A stretch of 5,644 bases of DNA from Desulfobacteraceae bacterium (lineage in GTDB: Bacteria; Desulfobacterota; Desulfobacteria; Desulfobacterales; Desulfobacteraceae): assembly GCA_003354055.1 (NCBI GenBank), contig PIVQ01000503.1, forward strand, positions 1 to 5,644. The letters are read 5' to 3'. The translations under genes were made by a program, and so were the position numbers. Below the pieces are notes generated by a model. That model did not search any database and was not told where the DNA came from. It saw only the letters and a program-made list of their open reading frames with translations. Below are positions 1 to 5,620 of the stretch, piece after piece (position 1 is the first letter of the stretch; each line of letters opens with the position of its first letter).

Positions 1-470
1 TTAATGCCTTGAAAACATTGGGAATTGATCATGAAATCACCGATGTTGGGGATCGTAAGGTGCTTGAGCGTATGCAGGAGACCAATGCTACCATTGGTGG
101 TGAGGATTCCGGTCATATGATCTTCCTGAAGGAGCATGCCACAGGCGATGGGATGCTCACCGCTTTAAAACTTCTGGAAGTCATGGCAGGAACCGGAAAA
201 TCGTTATCCGAACTGGCCAAGGTCATGACAGTCTACCCACAGATTCTGATGAATGTTGAGGTGGATGTCTCACGTCCCGATTTTAATAAAATCCCCATGA
301 TTGCAGATGCAATTAAAGAAGTGGAAATCCGTCTGGGAGAGCAGGGAAGGGTGCTTGTCAGATATTCCGGCACCCAACCTCTGCTCAGGGTTATGGTGGA
401 AGGGCCGGAAGAGGATATTACCCGGGAATGCTGTGAAAAGATCTGCCAGGCTATCAGGGACAGTATTTAA
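1..470 (+). CDS. glmM: Phosphoglucosamine mutase GlmM, C-terminal part (5' end outside window)
   Basis: GlmM converts glucosamine-6-phosphate to glucosamine-1-phosphate in the cytoplasm, a step toward UDP-GlcNAc for peptidoglycan and LPS. The frame is open from base 3 with no stop before it, so the gene enters from the left. About 155 residues are visible, roughly the last third of a family of about 450 residues. The TTG at base 9 is not a credible start because homologous sequence precedes it. Seen: the sugar-binding loop GEDSGH (visible residues 33-38; the family more often has GEQSGH), the following HATGDG stretch, and the phosphate-binding loop RYSGTQP followed by LLRVMVEG near the C terminus (about 120-132). 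These loops fit GlmM better than general phosphomannomutases, although ManB/PMM relatives share the fold. The TAA stop is followed within 30 bases by a strong terminator hairpin, so glmM ends its transcription unit here. Confidence 0.93.
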   Translation, partial: NALKTLGIDHEITDVGDRKVLERMQETNATIGGEDSGHMIFLKEHATGDGMLTALKLLEVMAGTGKSLSELAKVMTVYPQILMNVEVDVSRPDFNKIPMIADAIKEVEIRLGEQGRVLVRYSGTQPLLRVMVEGPEEDITRECCEKICQAIRDSI

Positions 471-490
471 AAGAAGAAACTAAATTATAG

Positions 491-540
491 GCACAAAAAA
501 AGGGTGGTTCCTGAAACAGGAACCACCCTTTATATTTTTT
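491..540. terminator. Bidirectional intrinsic terminator between glmM and the BI-1 gene
   Basis: A perfect 15-bp inverted repeat (arms 499-513 and 517-531) is closed by a 3-base loop, with a GC-rich lower-middle stem. On the plus strand it is followed by TATATTTTTT. On the minus strand the bases beyond the stem read TTTTTTGTGC. It can therefore stop transcripts of glmM (+) and of the convergent membrane-protein gene (-). Confidence 0.88.
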
Positions 541-553
541 AAGGACTATTTAG

Positions 554-1255
554 TTAGTCTCTTGAAATACCAAGCAGGCTGAGCAGATGAACAAATAATC
601 CCATGAAGTCAAGGTAGAGGCTTAATGCGCCCATAATTGCGCCTTTTCTTACCATGGAACCCGAGGCATTGTCAGGGATGCTGACGGCCATGGATTTAAG
701 CTTCTGAGTGTCATAGGCGGTCAGTCCGGTAAAGATCACAACAGCGATCATTGAGATGATGGTCTGCATGGCAGAACTGCCGATGAACATGTTGACGATC
801 ATGGCAATGAAAATGCCCATAAGTCCCATCATCAGAAACTGACCCATTCCTGTCAGATCCTTTTTAGTTACCATGCCGTAAATACTGGCGCTGCCGAAGG
901 TTGCCGCACATATAAAAAATGTAGAGGCAATGGATGAGGCTGTATACATCAGAAAAATCGGTGCCAGGCATACGCCGTAAAGGACCGTCAACGTCATATA
1001 GAGGCCAGTGACTGTACTTGCCTGCATCTTTTGAACCCGTGCGCCGAGAAAGCCGCAAAGAACGACCAGGGCAATCATAAGTACAAATGGCATCATGGGA
1101 GTGCCGTAAATCATTTGAAGAATGGGTTCGCTGGTTGAAACATAATAAGATGTCAGTCCGGTTGCAACCAGGCCGAGGGTCATCCAGTTATAGGTACTTC
1201 TGATAAAGGCGTTGACTTTGGTGACAGCGCCAGCTTGTTGAAGTGTTGCGTTCAT
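554..1255 (-). CDS. Bax inhibitor-1/YccA (TMBIM) family integral membrane protein
   Basis: The 233-residue protein has a short polar N terminus followed by about seven hydrophobic segments (roughly residues 24-41, 54-72, 80-101, 104-128, 137-157, 163-181 and 205-229), the usual size and layout of bacterial TMBIM proteins such as YbhL, YccA and YetJ. Family hallmarks are AYDTQKLK (180-187) and LYLDFMGLF (213-221). Asp182 and Asp216 correspond to the paired aspartates that act as a pH-sensitive latch in the calcium-leak member YetJ. The likely role is calcium/proton leak or membrane stress adaptation in the inner membrane; YccA-type members also modulate the FtsH protease. The specific role here is not determined. 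The start is an ATG with GGAGG (complement at 1263-1267) 7 bases upstream. It is a single-gene unit, convergent with glmM, with a promoter predicted at 1307-1334. Confidence 0.94.
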   Translation of the reverse strand: MNATLQQAGAVTKVNAFIRSTYNWMTLGLVATGLTSYYVSTSEPILQMIYGTPMMPFVLMIALVVLCGFLGARVQKMQASTVTGLYMTLTVLYGVCLAPIFLMYTASSIASTFFICAATFGSASIYGMVTKKDLTGMGQFLMMGLMGIFIAMIVNMFIGSSAMQTIISMIAVVIFTGLTAYDTQKLKSMAVSIPDNASGSMVRKGAIMGALSLYLDFMGLFVHLLSLLGISRD

Positions 1256-1306
1256 TGTAATTCCTCCGAATTAAAAACGTTGGGGTCAGTATGATAGTTG
1301 ATAGGT

Positions 1307-1334
1307 AATATAACACGGGAAGGGGAGAATTCAA
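1307..1334 (-). promoter_or_regulatory. Predicted sigma-70 promoter of the BI-1 family gene
   Basis: On the minus strand a TTGAAT -35 box (1329-1334) and a TATATT -10 box (1307-1312) are separated by 16 bases. Transcription would start near 1300, giving a 5' leader of about 45 bases that contains the GGAGG ribosome site. The boxes were picked by eye from AT-rich sequence. Confidence 0.5.
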
Positions 1335-1392
1335 GATTACAATTTGGTTAAACATCTGGATTTTACGTTTTTTAAACATTTAAATAGCTTAT

Positions 1393-1608
1393 ATGATAAA
1401 AGTTTACATAATATATATTATCGGACGTTGTAATGGTGGGGTAATAGAGGAAGAAGCATCAGAGAAATTCGAGATTGTTGGCATCATTCCCAAACCCACC
1501 TGGCAAATAATCATCAAACATAAACTACGCGGTTTCGTTCTCCACATGGTCCGAGAACTAAAAATAGATTCCAACATGAAGTTCTTTGTTTTGATTCATT
1601 CAAATTGA
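1393..1608 (+). CDS. Doubtful 71-codon reading frame in the AT-rich gap before the NERD gene
   Basis: This is the only sizeable reading frame in the 371-base stretch between the BI-1 gene and the NERD gene. It begins at an ATG with no Shine-Dalgarno sequence upstream (AT-rich CTTAT precedes it). The predicted product is mildly hydrophobic at the N terminus (MIKVYIIYII), then mixed, and matches no family I recognise. It lies in the same frame as the NERD gene and is separated from it by the TGA at 1606-1608 plus six sense codons. It could therefore be the decayed 5' part of a longer gene, a tiny real gene, or chance. I see no RNA gene or repeat in 1335-1626. The stretch is AT-rich like the following gene and unlike the flanking core genes. 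Confidence 0.2.
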   Translation: MIKVYIIYIIGRCNGGVIEEEASEKFEIVGIIPKPTWQIIIKHKLRGFVLHMVRELKIDSNMKFFVLIHSN

Positions 1609-1626
1609 AAAAAAGTCACAATCGAA

Positions 1627-2550
1627 ATGTTTTGGGCTTTTGGAAAGCAATTTGCTTTTGACAATCAGACATCCGGTATGGAAACTGATACAGAAAATTT
1701 AAATTCTGAGAATGCTATACTCCAGTCTCAGTCTCAAAGTTACCTTCAAACTCATATAAACTCCAATTTCAAACAAAGTGAGGATGAACAAGAAGAAAGC
1801 AGGATTGTAAATAAACAAAAATCAAAAGATAAAAAGAAAAATTTGAGTCTCAGTTGGGTTCAGTTATTGAGTGCTATGATATTAAAACTATGGCCTTTCT
1901 ATATTCTTTTATTTGTTGGCCTGGCTTTAAAATTTTATTCGCCGAAAATTTTTCAAAAGAAACGGACAGTGTCAGTTAAAAGCAAACCTCTCCCTTCTGA
2001 TTATAATCATCCAGACCCGGATAATCAGGATTTTGAGTTCCCAAAATTGAATTCTTCAGAATTTAAAGGATTTAAAGGGAAAAGAATAGTGTCTTCCCTG
2101 TTATTTAAGTATTTGGATAGGAATTTGTATTACATTTTTGATGACGTAACTTTATCATACAATAATGGCACCTCACAGATTGATCATATTGTTGTATCGC
2201 CCTTTGGAATTTTTGTTCTTGAAACAAAAAATATGAAAGGTGTAATTGATGGTAATCAATACAAAAAAACATGGATTCAGTTTCTTTTCAAATCAAAAAA
2301 ATCCTTTTTGAATCCTATACATCAAAATGAAACACATATCAGAGCATTGAAAAGGCTTCTCAAGCTTGAATATGAGTTTTTTTACAATCTGGTTGTTTTT
2401 GTGGATAATATAAAATTTAAGTTCCAACAGCCCCACGGAGTCTATTTTCTTCATGAAATGATAGAATTCATAAGATCGCAAAAGAACACTATTTATAGCG
2501 ACGAGGAAGTGAAAAAAATAATCAATTACATTAACGCTGCCCGTTTTTGA
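1627..2550 (+). CDS. Membrane-anchored NERD (nuclease-related domain) protein
   Basis: The predicted product has 307 residues. Residues 1-75 are polar and low-complexity (Q/S/K/E rich, including SQSQSQS). A hydrophobic segment at about 83-104 should anchor it in the membrane, followed by a basic linker and a NERD domain at about 147-260. NERD signatures seen: KGFKGKR (147-153), TSQIDHIVVSPFGIFVLETKN (182-202, core Asp186, Glu199, Lys201), an aromatic W..F stretch, and NPIHQN (229-234) with Gln233. This is the D...ExK...Q pattern of the PD-(D/E)xK-like nuclease fold. The Glu normally found in GxxGE is Lys152 here, so activity is uncertain. Family knowledge: NERD is thought to be DNA-processing related, but its substrates are poorly known. 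The start is uncertain: no clear Shine-Dalgarno precedes 1627, 1678 is an in-frame alternative, and Met84 (MILKLWPF) resembles the N terminus of shorter relatives. The gene is about 30% G+C in sampled lines, against about 60% in a sampled line of xseA, which suggests transfer. Confidence 0.88.
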   Translation: MFWAFGKQFAFDNQTSGMETDTENLNSENAILQSQSQSYLQTHINSNFKQSEDEQEESRIVNKQKSKDKKKNLSLSWVQLLSAMILKLWPFYILLFVGLALKFYSPKIFQKKRTVSVKSKPLPSDYNHPDPDNQDFEFPKLNSSEFKGFKGKRIVSSLLFKYLDRNLYYIFDDVTLSYNNGTSQIDHIVVSPFGIFVLETKNMKGVIDGNQYKKTWIQFLFKSKKSFLNPIHQNETHIRALKRLLKLEYEFFYNLVVFVDNIKFKFQQPHGVYFLHEMIEFIRSQKNTIYSDEEVKKIINYINAARF

Positions 2551-2596
2551 CCCATCCTTCAGTACTGATCATAGACATAAGGAATATGTCCACGGG

Positions 2597-2791
2597 TTAA
2601 GAAAACATTAGAGTGGGTTTTGGGTGTTGTATTAGATGATGTTCATTATAAGTATCGCTGATTTTTTGTAAACTTGAAAGTCCTCTCAGGCGATGGTCAT
2701 TGGTTGCCAGGATTGATGCAATATCCATCAGGTAGCAGTCCAGCAAATTCCGCAGGTATTGATCTTCGTCGTTGTCAATATATGGTTCAAC
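2597..2791 (-). pseudogene. Out-of-frame C-terminal continuation of the IQM-like gene
   Basis: These are about 64 codons in the +1 frame relative to the upstream gene, beginning VEPYIDNDEDQYLRNLLDCY and ending at a TAA (complement 2597-2599). The frame can be followed back to a TTG at 2857, but that start has no ribosome site and would overlap the upstream gene by 71 bases. The translated overlap also looks less protein-like than the main frame. Removing one G from the GGGG run (CCCC at 2791-2794 on the plus strand) changes AGG-GGT-TGA to AGG-GTT-GAA and joins the two frames into one product of about 455 residues. I therefore read this as the C terminus of the upstream protein, split by a single-base insertion. 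A sequencing error, a genuine recent mutation or recoding are all possible. A separate small gene is less likely. Confidence 0.6.
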
Positions 2792-3965
2792 CCCTCTGAT
2801 CCGGAGCTGTCCTGCCATTTGTTCGAAGGAATTTTGCTGCATCATTATACATTTCAAATGCCGGGACTTCCATGCCGCCCATTTGTTTCATACCGGCAAG
2901 GTATACGATGCGAACTCCAATTAATGGTACCTTTTTTCTTACCAGAATTTTTAAGGCATTTAGAAGATGTTCCTTACCGGGTTTGTAATGGCCGCTTGCA
3001 TTGTCAATTTCTTTGAGTACACCCATTTCCACTCCGATGGCACCTGCAAACAGCACCCCTACCCCACTCATGATGCTTGAATGATGGAACAGTTTTCCGT
3101 CACCGGGATGCTCACCAAAACTGGTATAGCAGTTGCCGTCTTCGTCAATGATAAATATCCATCCAGTCGTGCCGTTATCAATCAAGGCTGTTAGGTCTGT
3201 AGCATTTGAATGTTTGGATTTCTTTTTATACATCTTGCCTTCACGATCAAAAACAATCTGGTACCGCCATCGTTCTGCCGGGTCTACGTATTTTACGCTG
3301 GCTGCAGTTCCTTTCTGCTGGGCACGCAGTCTGGTAAAATTAAAGAGAAATTTTTCGGAACTTTGCTGCCATTCTGCATTCAGGGTCCCCCCTTGTATAT
3401 GGTCGGGATTGGCACCGCCGATATTGGTTTCAGCCCAATAGTGTGGATCAAGGGCTTTTTTCTTTCTGCCCACACCAAGATGTTTAAGGCCTTCCCGAAC
3501 CTGTATCCAGCGGATTTTGGCAGCAACGGATCCCAATTGTTCACTCTGTTTTAACGGAACGCCTTTTTTGTGGGTCGTAGCCAGGGGCAGCGTGAGGTCC
3601 AGGATAGCCAATGCCTTCTGGGTTTCCATGAGCAAATTGGTCACATGCTTCCTGCGATTGCTTTTTTTTACATCTGCTTTGCTCTCAAGCCAGATGGCGC
3701 ATTTCTTGGCAAGATCAAGGAGAAGCAGCGCTATGATTCTTTCACGGGTTTTTATCGCCTCTGCACTTTCACGACTTCGATTAAAGGGAATCAATAGATT
3801 TTGGGCAAAGTTTCTCAGGGCCAGATCAATGGCCAGAAGATGGGTATTGGTACGGGAATGGGTATAGCCTAAGGTGGTAATCTTGGTAATATTCTGCCAC
3901 TGCACCACCGTTGGAATACCTTCAAAATATTCTCTGCGCTGGTAAAATTGAAAACGTCCCGGCAT
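2787..3965 (-). CDS. IQM-like protein: bacterial relative of the plant calmodulin-binding IQM core domain; probably frameshifted at its 3' end
   Basis: The product has 392 residues from the ATG at 3965. This start is preferred over the TTG at 3980 because GGAG lies 9 bases before the ATG and inside the longer version. Residues 40-160 are helical and basic. From about 170 the order of motifs follows what I recall of plant IQM1-6 proteins: ALDPHYW (171-177, compare AIDPRHRY), KYVDPAERWRYQIVFDREGKMY (225-246, compare KYLGPKEREAYEV...LVY), GWIFIIDEDGNCY (268-280), FHHSSIMSGVGVLFAGAIGV (293-312, compare HSSFL.GG...AAG) and SGHYKP (324-329). Candidate active or binding residues are His294/His295, His326 and Tyr327. 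The biochemical activity of this domain is not established to my knowledge, and no signal peptide or membrane segment is visible. The frame stops at TGA 2787-2789, but an open +1 frame continues to 2597, so the intact protein may be about 455 residues. It is transcribed alone from a very strong promoter, divergent from xseA. Homology is from memory and not searched. Confidence 0.85.
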   Translation of the reverse strand: MPGRFQFYQRREYFEGIPTVVQWQNITKITTLGYTHSRTNTHLLAIDLALRNFAQNLLIPFNRSRESAEAIKTRERIIALLLLDLAKKCAIWLESKADVKKSNRRKHVTNLLMETQKALAILDLTLPLATTHKKGVPLKQSEQLGSVAAKIRWIQVREGLKHLGVGRKKKALDPHYWAETNIGGANPDHIQGGTLNAEWQQSSEKFLFNFTRLRAQQKGTAASVKYVDPAERWRYQIVFDREGKMYKKKSKHSNATDLTALIDNGTTGWIFIIDEDGNCYTSFGEHPGDGKLFHHSSIMSGVGVLFAGAIGVEMGVLKEIDNASGHYKPGKEHLLNALKILVRKKVPLIGVRIVYLAGMKQMGGMEVPAFEMYNDAAKFLRTNGRTAPDQRG

Positions 3966-3974
3966 AGGAAAATT

Positions 3975-3978
3975 CTCC
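3975..3978 (-). promoter_or_regulatory. Shine-Dalgarno deciding the start of the IQM-like gene
   Basis: GGAG on the minus strand lies 9 bases before the ATG at 3965-3963. The alternative TTG at 3980-3978 overlaps this site and has no purine-rich site of its own. The shorter 392-residue product is therefore favoured. Confidence 0.65.
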
Positions 3979-3982
3979 AATA

Positions 3983-4225
3983 TTGTGTTTTGACCAAATT
4001 GTGGAAAGGGATATTGATTCAGTGTGTTACATCAAAAGCATCGCATTAATTATAAGGTGGGAGCAATCTTCTTGTCAACACAGGTATCAAAATCGGTGTT
4101 CATGGCATGACGGTCTTACGGGATACTCTTCCAGCCAGCTGAATATTTTTGGCGACCGGTATTTTGAAAAGCTACGTGCGATTACCCTGTTGAGAGGCCA
4201 CACGATCATTGACTTTGCCCGGTGA
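3983..4225 (+). other. Divergent intergenic region with protein-like but broken frames (possible gene remnant)
   Basis: About 305 bases lie between the divergent IQM-like and xseA starts. One plus frame is open from 3968 to the TGA at 4223-4225, with no ribosome site; its last part reads like protein (IFGDRYFEKLRAITLLRGH). A second plus frame, open between stops at 4053 and 4140, also looks protein-like (VNTGIKIGVHGMTVLRDT). Neither matches a family I recognise. Both promoters of the divergent pair lie inside this stretch, so an intact gene is unlikely. A frameshifted remnant of a lost gene just upstream of xseA would explain the protein-like pieces, but chance is equally possible. Confidence 0.25.
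4049..4078 (-). promoter_or_regulatory. Consensus sigma-70 promoter of the IQM-like gene
   Basis: On the minus strand a perfect TTGACA (4073-4078) and a perfect TATAAT (4049-4054) are separated by 18 bases. Transcription would begin near 4042, giving a leader of about 77 bases before the ATG at 3965. Both hexamers match consensus exactly, which is uncommon. The 18-base spacer is one more than optimal. Confidence 0.8.
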
Positions 4226-4238
4226 TTTATTTTATAAG
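4209..4238 (+). promoter_or_regulatory. Predicted sigma-70 promoter of xseA-xseB
   Basis: TTGACT (4209-4214) and TTATAA (4232-4237, 17-base spacer) or the overlapping TATAAG (4233-4238, 18-base spacer) form a good promoter. The start would fall near 4244, leaving a short leader of about 27 bases before the xseA ATG. It is placed correctly for an operon starting at xseA. Confidence 0.6.
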
Positions 4239-4270
4239 TATTAACTTTGCATTACCACTGGAAACGATGA

Positions 4271-5617
4271 ATGATATCAGCACAAAAAAACAATAGTCAC
4301 ATATATACGGTAGTCAGTCTGACAAGGGAGATCAAATCCCTGTTGGAAGACAGGTATCCTTTTCTATGGATCACCGGTGAGATTTCAAATTTTGTAACTC
4401 CGGCATCCGGCCATTCCTATTTTTCCCTAAAAGACGCCAATGCAGTGATTTCCTGTGTGATGTTTAAGGGCCAGAAACGCAGGCTTTCCTTTACACCGGA
4501 AAACGGTATGAAGATTACAGGGATGGCCAGAATTTCTCTTTATGAACCCCGGGGATCATACCAGCTTATATTTGAGCATCTGGAACCGGAAGGTGCAGGA
4601 TCCCTTCAGCAGGCCTTTGAAATACTTAAAAAGGAACTTGCGGACAGAGGCTGGTTTGATGCTGAACATAAAAAGCCCCTGCCCTATTTGCCCTCTAAAA
4701 TTTCCGTGATCACTTCGGGCACGGGCGCGGCTGTCAGGGATATTATCCATGTGGCCACCCGCAGGTTCCCAGGATGTGCTCTGGAAATTGTTCCGGTAAA
4801 GGTTCAGGGGGATACGGCTGAGCATGAGATTGCCCGGGCGCTGAATCTGGTAAACCAGCGGGTCAATGAGCGGAATAAATCCGACGTGATTATCCTTGCC
4901 AGGGGTGGCGGATCCATTGAGGATCTATGGGCCTTTAATACTGAAACCGTTGCACAGGCAATCTTTGAATCCGATATTCCCGTAATTACCGGGGTGGGCC
5001 ATGAAATTGATTTTACCATTGCCGACTTTGTCTCGGATCTTCGGGCCCCTACCCCGTCTGCTGCTGCTGAAATGGCCCTGCCCGACCAGGCTGCCTTAAC
5101 CCAGCAGGTTAACAGGCTTAAAGCTTCCCTGGATCAGGCCATGAACAAACGCATGACCTTTCTGGAACAGCGGTTGCAGGATTTAAGTTCCCGTTTAAAG
5201 AGTCCGGCCCGTGTGGTGGATGATTTCAGGTTCAGAATAGAAGACAATGAAACCAGGCTTCACATCGCCATGAAAATGCGGATGGTACGAGACAGGGAGC
5301 GATTGTTCTGGCTGCGCAGAACCCTTGATAATACACTGCCCCTGCCAAGAATTCAGGAACAGGCCAATTATGTTAATGGTCTGAAATCAGCCCTGGACCA
5401 GGCCATGGCCAAACATATGGACGGGTTTAAGTCTCGCTTAAGGGAACTTACGGCCCATCTGGAACCGTTGAACCCCAATGCCATCCTGGACCGGGGATAC
5501 AGCATTACCCGGGAACTATCCACAGGCCGTGTGGTTATGGATGCCCAAACCCTTGCCCGGGACGACCGGGTTGAAATTATTCTTTCAAAAGGACGCCTGG
5601 TGACCCGGGTGGAATAA
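4271..5617 (+). CDS. xseA: Exodeoxyribonuclease VII large subunit XseA
   Basis: XseA is the catalytic subunit of exonuclease VII, which with XseB degrades single-stranded DNA from both ends to acid-soluble oligonucleotides in the cytoplasm (mismatch repair and damage processing). At 448 residues it has the normal length. Residues 8-105 form the N-terminal OB-fold (YTVVSLTREIKSLLE, WITGEISNF, GHSYFSLKD). The catalytic domain follows, with GTGAAVRDI (150-158), RGGGSIEDLWAFN (211-223) and GVGHEIDFTIADFVSDLRAPTPSAAAE (241-267). Asp157, Arg211, His244 and Asp247 align by motif and spacing with the active-site residues Asp155, Arg205, His238 and Asp241 of the E. coli enzyme. Residues 275-395 are helical coiled coil for XseB binding and contain an internal repeat. 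The C terminus has LDRGYSI...G. The ATG at 4271 is the first start after an in-frame TGA (4268-4270). GGA at 4260-4262 is a weak ribosome site. xseB begins 3 bases after the stop. Confidence 0.97.
   Translation: MISAQKNNSHIYTVVSLTREIKSLLEDRYPFLWITGEISNFVTPASGHSYFSLKDANAVISCVMFKGQKRRLSFTPENGMKITGMARISLYEPRGSYQLIFEHLEPEGAGSLQQAFEILKKELADRGWFDAEHKKPLPYLPSKISVITSGTGAAVRDIIHVATRRFPGCALEIVPVKVQGDTAEHEIARALNLVNQRVNERNKSDVIILARGGGSIEDLWAFNTETVAQAIFESDIPVITGVGHEIDFTIADFVSDLRAPTPSAAAEMALPDQAALTQQVNRLKASLDQAMNKRMTFLEQRLQDLSSRLKSPARVVDDFRFRIEDNETRLHIAMKMRMVRDRERLFWLRRTLDNTLPLPRIQEQANYVNGLKSALDQAMAKHMDGFKSRLRELTAHLEPLNPNAILDRGYSITRELSTGRVVMDAQTLARDDRVEIILSKGRLVTRVE
5117..5419 (+). repeat. Internal repeat within the XseA coiled-coil region
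   Basis: Residues 283-295 (LKASLDQAMNKRM) and 371-383 (LKSALDQAMAKHM) are alike at 9 of 13 positions. Their DNA (5117-5155 and 5381-5419) matches at about 30 of 39 bases by direct comparison. The copies are 88 codons apart and each is followed by a similar helical pattern (RLQDLSSRL and RLRELTAHL). This fits repeated heptad helices that bind XseB subunits. Confidence 0.6.
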
Positions 5618-5620
5618 GAT

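Noticed and set aside
1188..1379. Minus-strand 63-codon frame across the start of the BI-1 gene
   Set aside because: It overlaps the BI-1 start codon and its promoter in another frame, and the product has no family features.
1606..1660. The TGA at 1606-1608 as a selenocysteine codon with a downstream hairpin (1644-1658)
   Set aside because: The hairpin has only six pairs and lies about 36 bases after the TGA, beyond the usual bacterial SECIS distance. The upstream frame has no ribosome site or recognisable selenoprotein motif.
2574..2590. Hairpin GACATA/TATGTC as a terminator between the NERD and IQM-like genes
   Set aside because: The stem is only six AT-rich pairs and no T-run follows on either strand.
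3486..3530. An IQ calmodulin-binding motif in the IQM-like protein (IQVREGLKHLGVGRKKK)
   Set aside because: The Arg/Lys-Gly spacing of the IQ consensus is off by one position, and bacteria lack calmodulin. It reads as an ordinary basic helix.
3133..3867. Several plus-strand reading frames opposite the IQM-like gene
   Set aside because: They overlap one another and a well-supported minus-strand gene, lack ribosome sites, and their products look like antisense translations with no recognisable motif.
554..3965. A functional link between the BI-1 family protein and the IQM-like protein, since plant BI-1 and IQM are both tied to calmodulin
   Set aside because: The genes are separate transcription units over 1.5 kb apart with an unrelated gene between them. 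The parallel rests on eukaryotic biology only.
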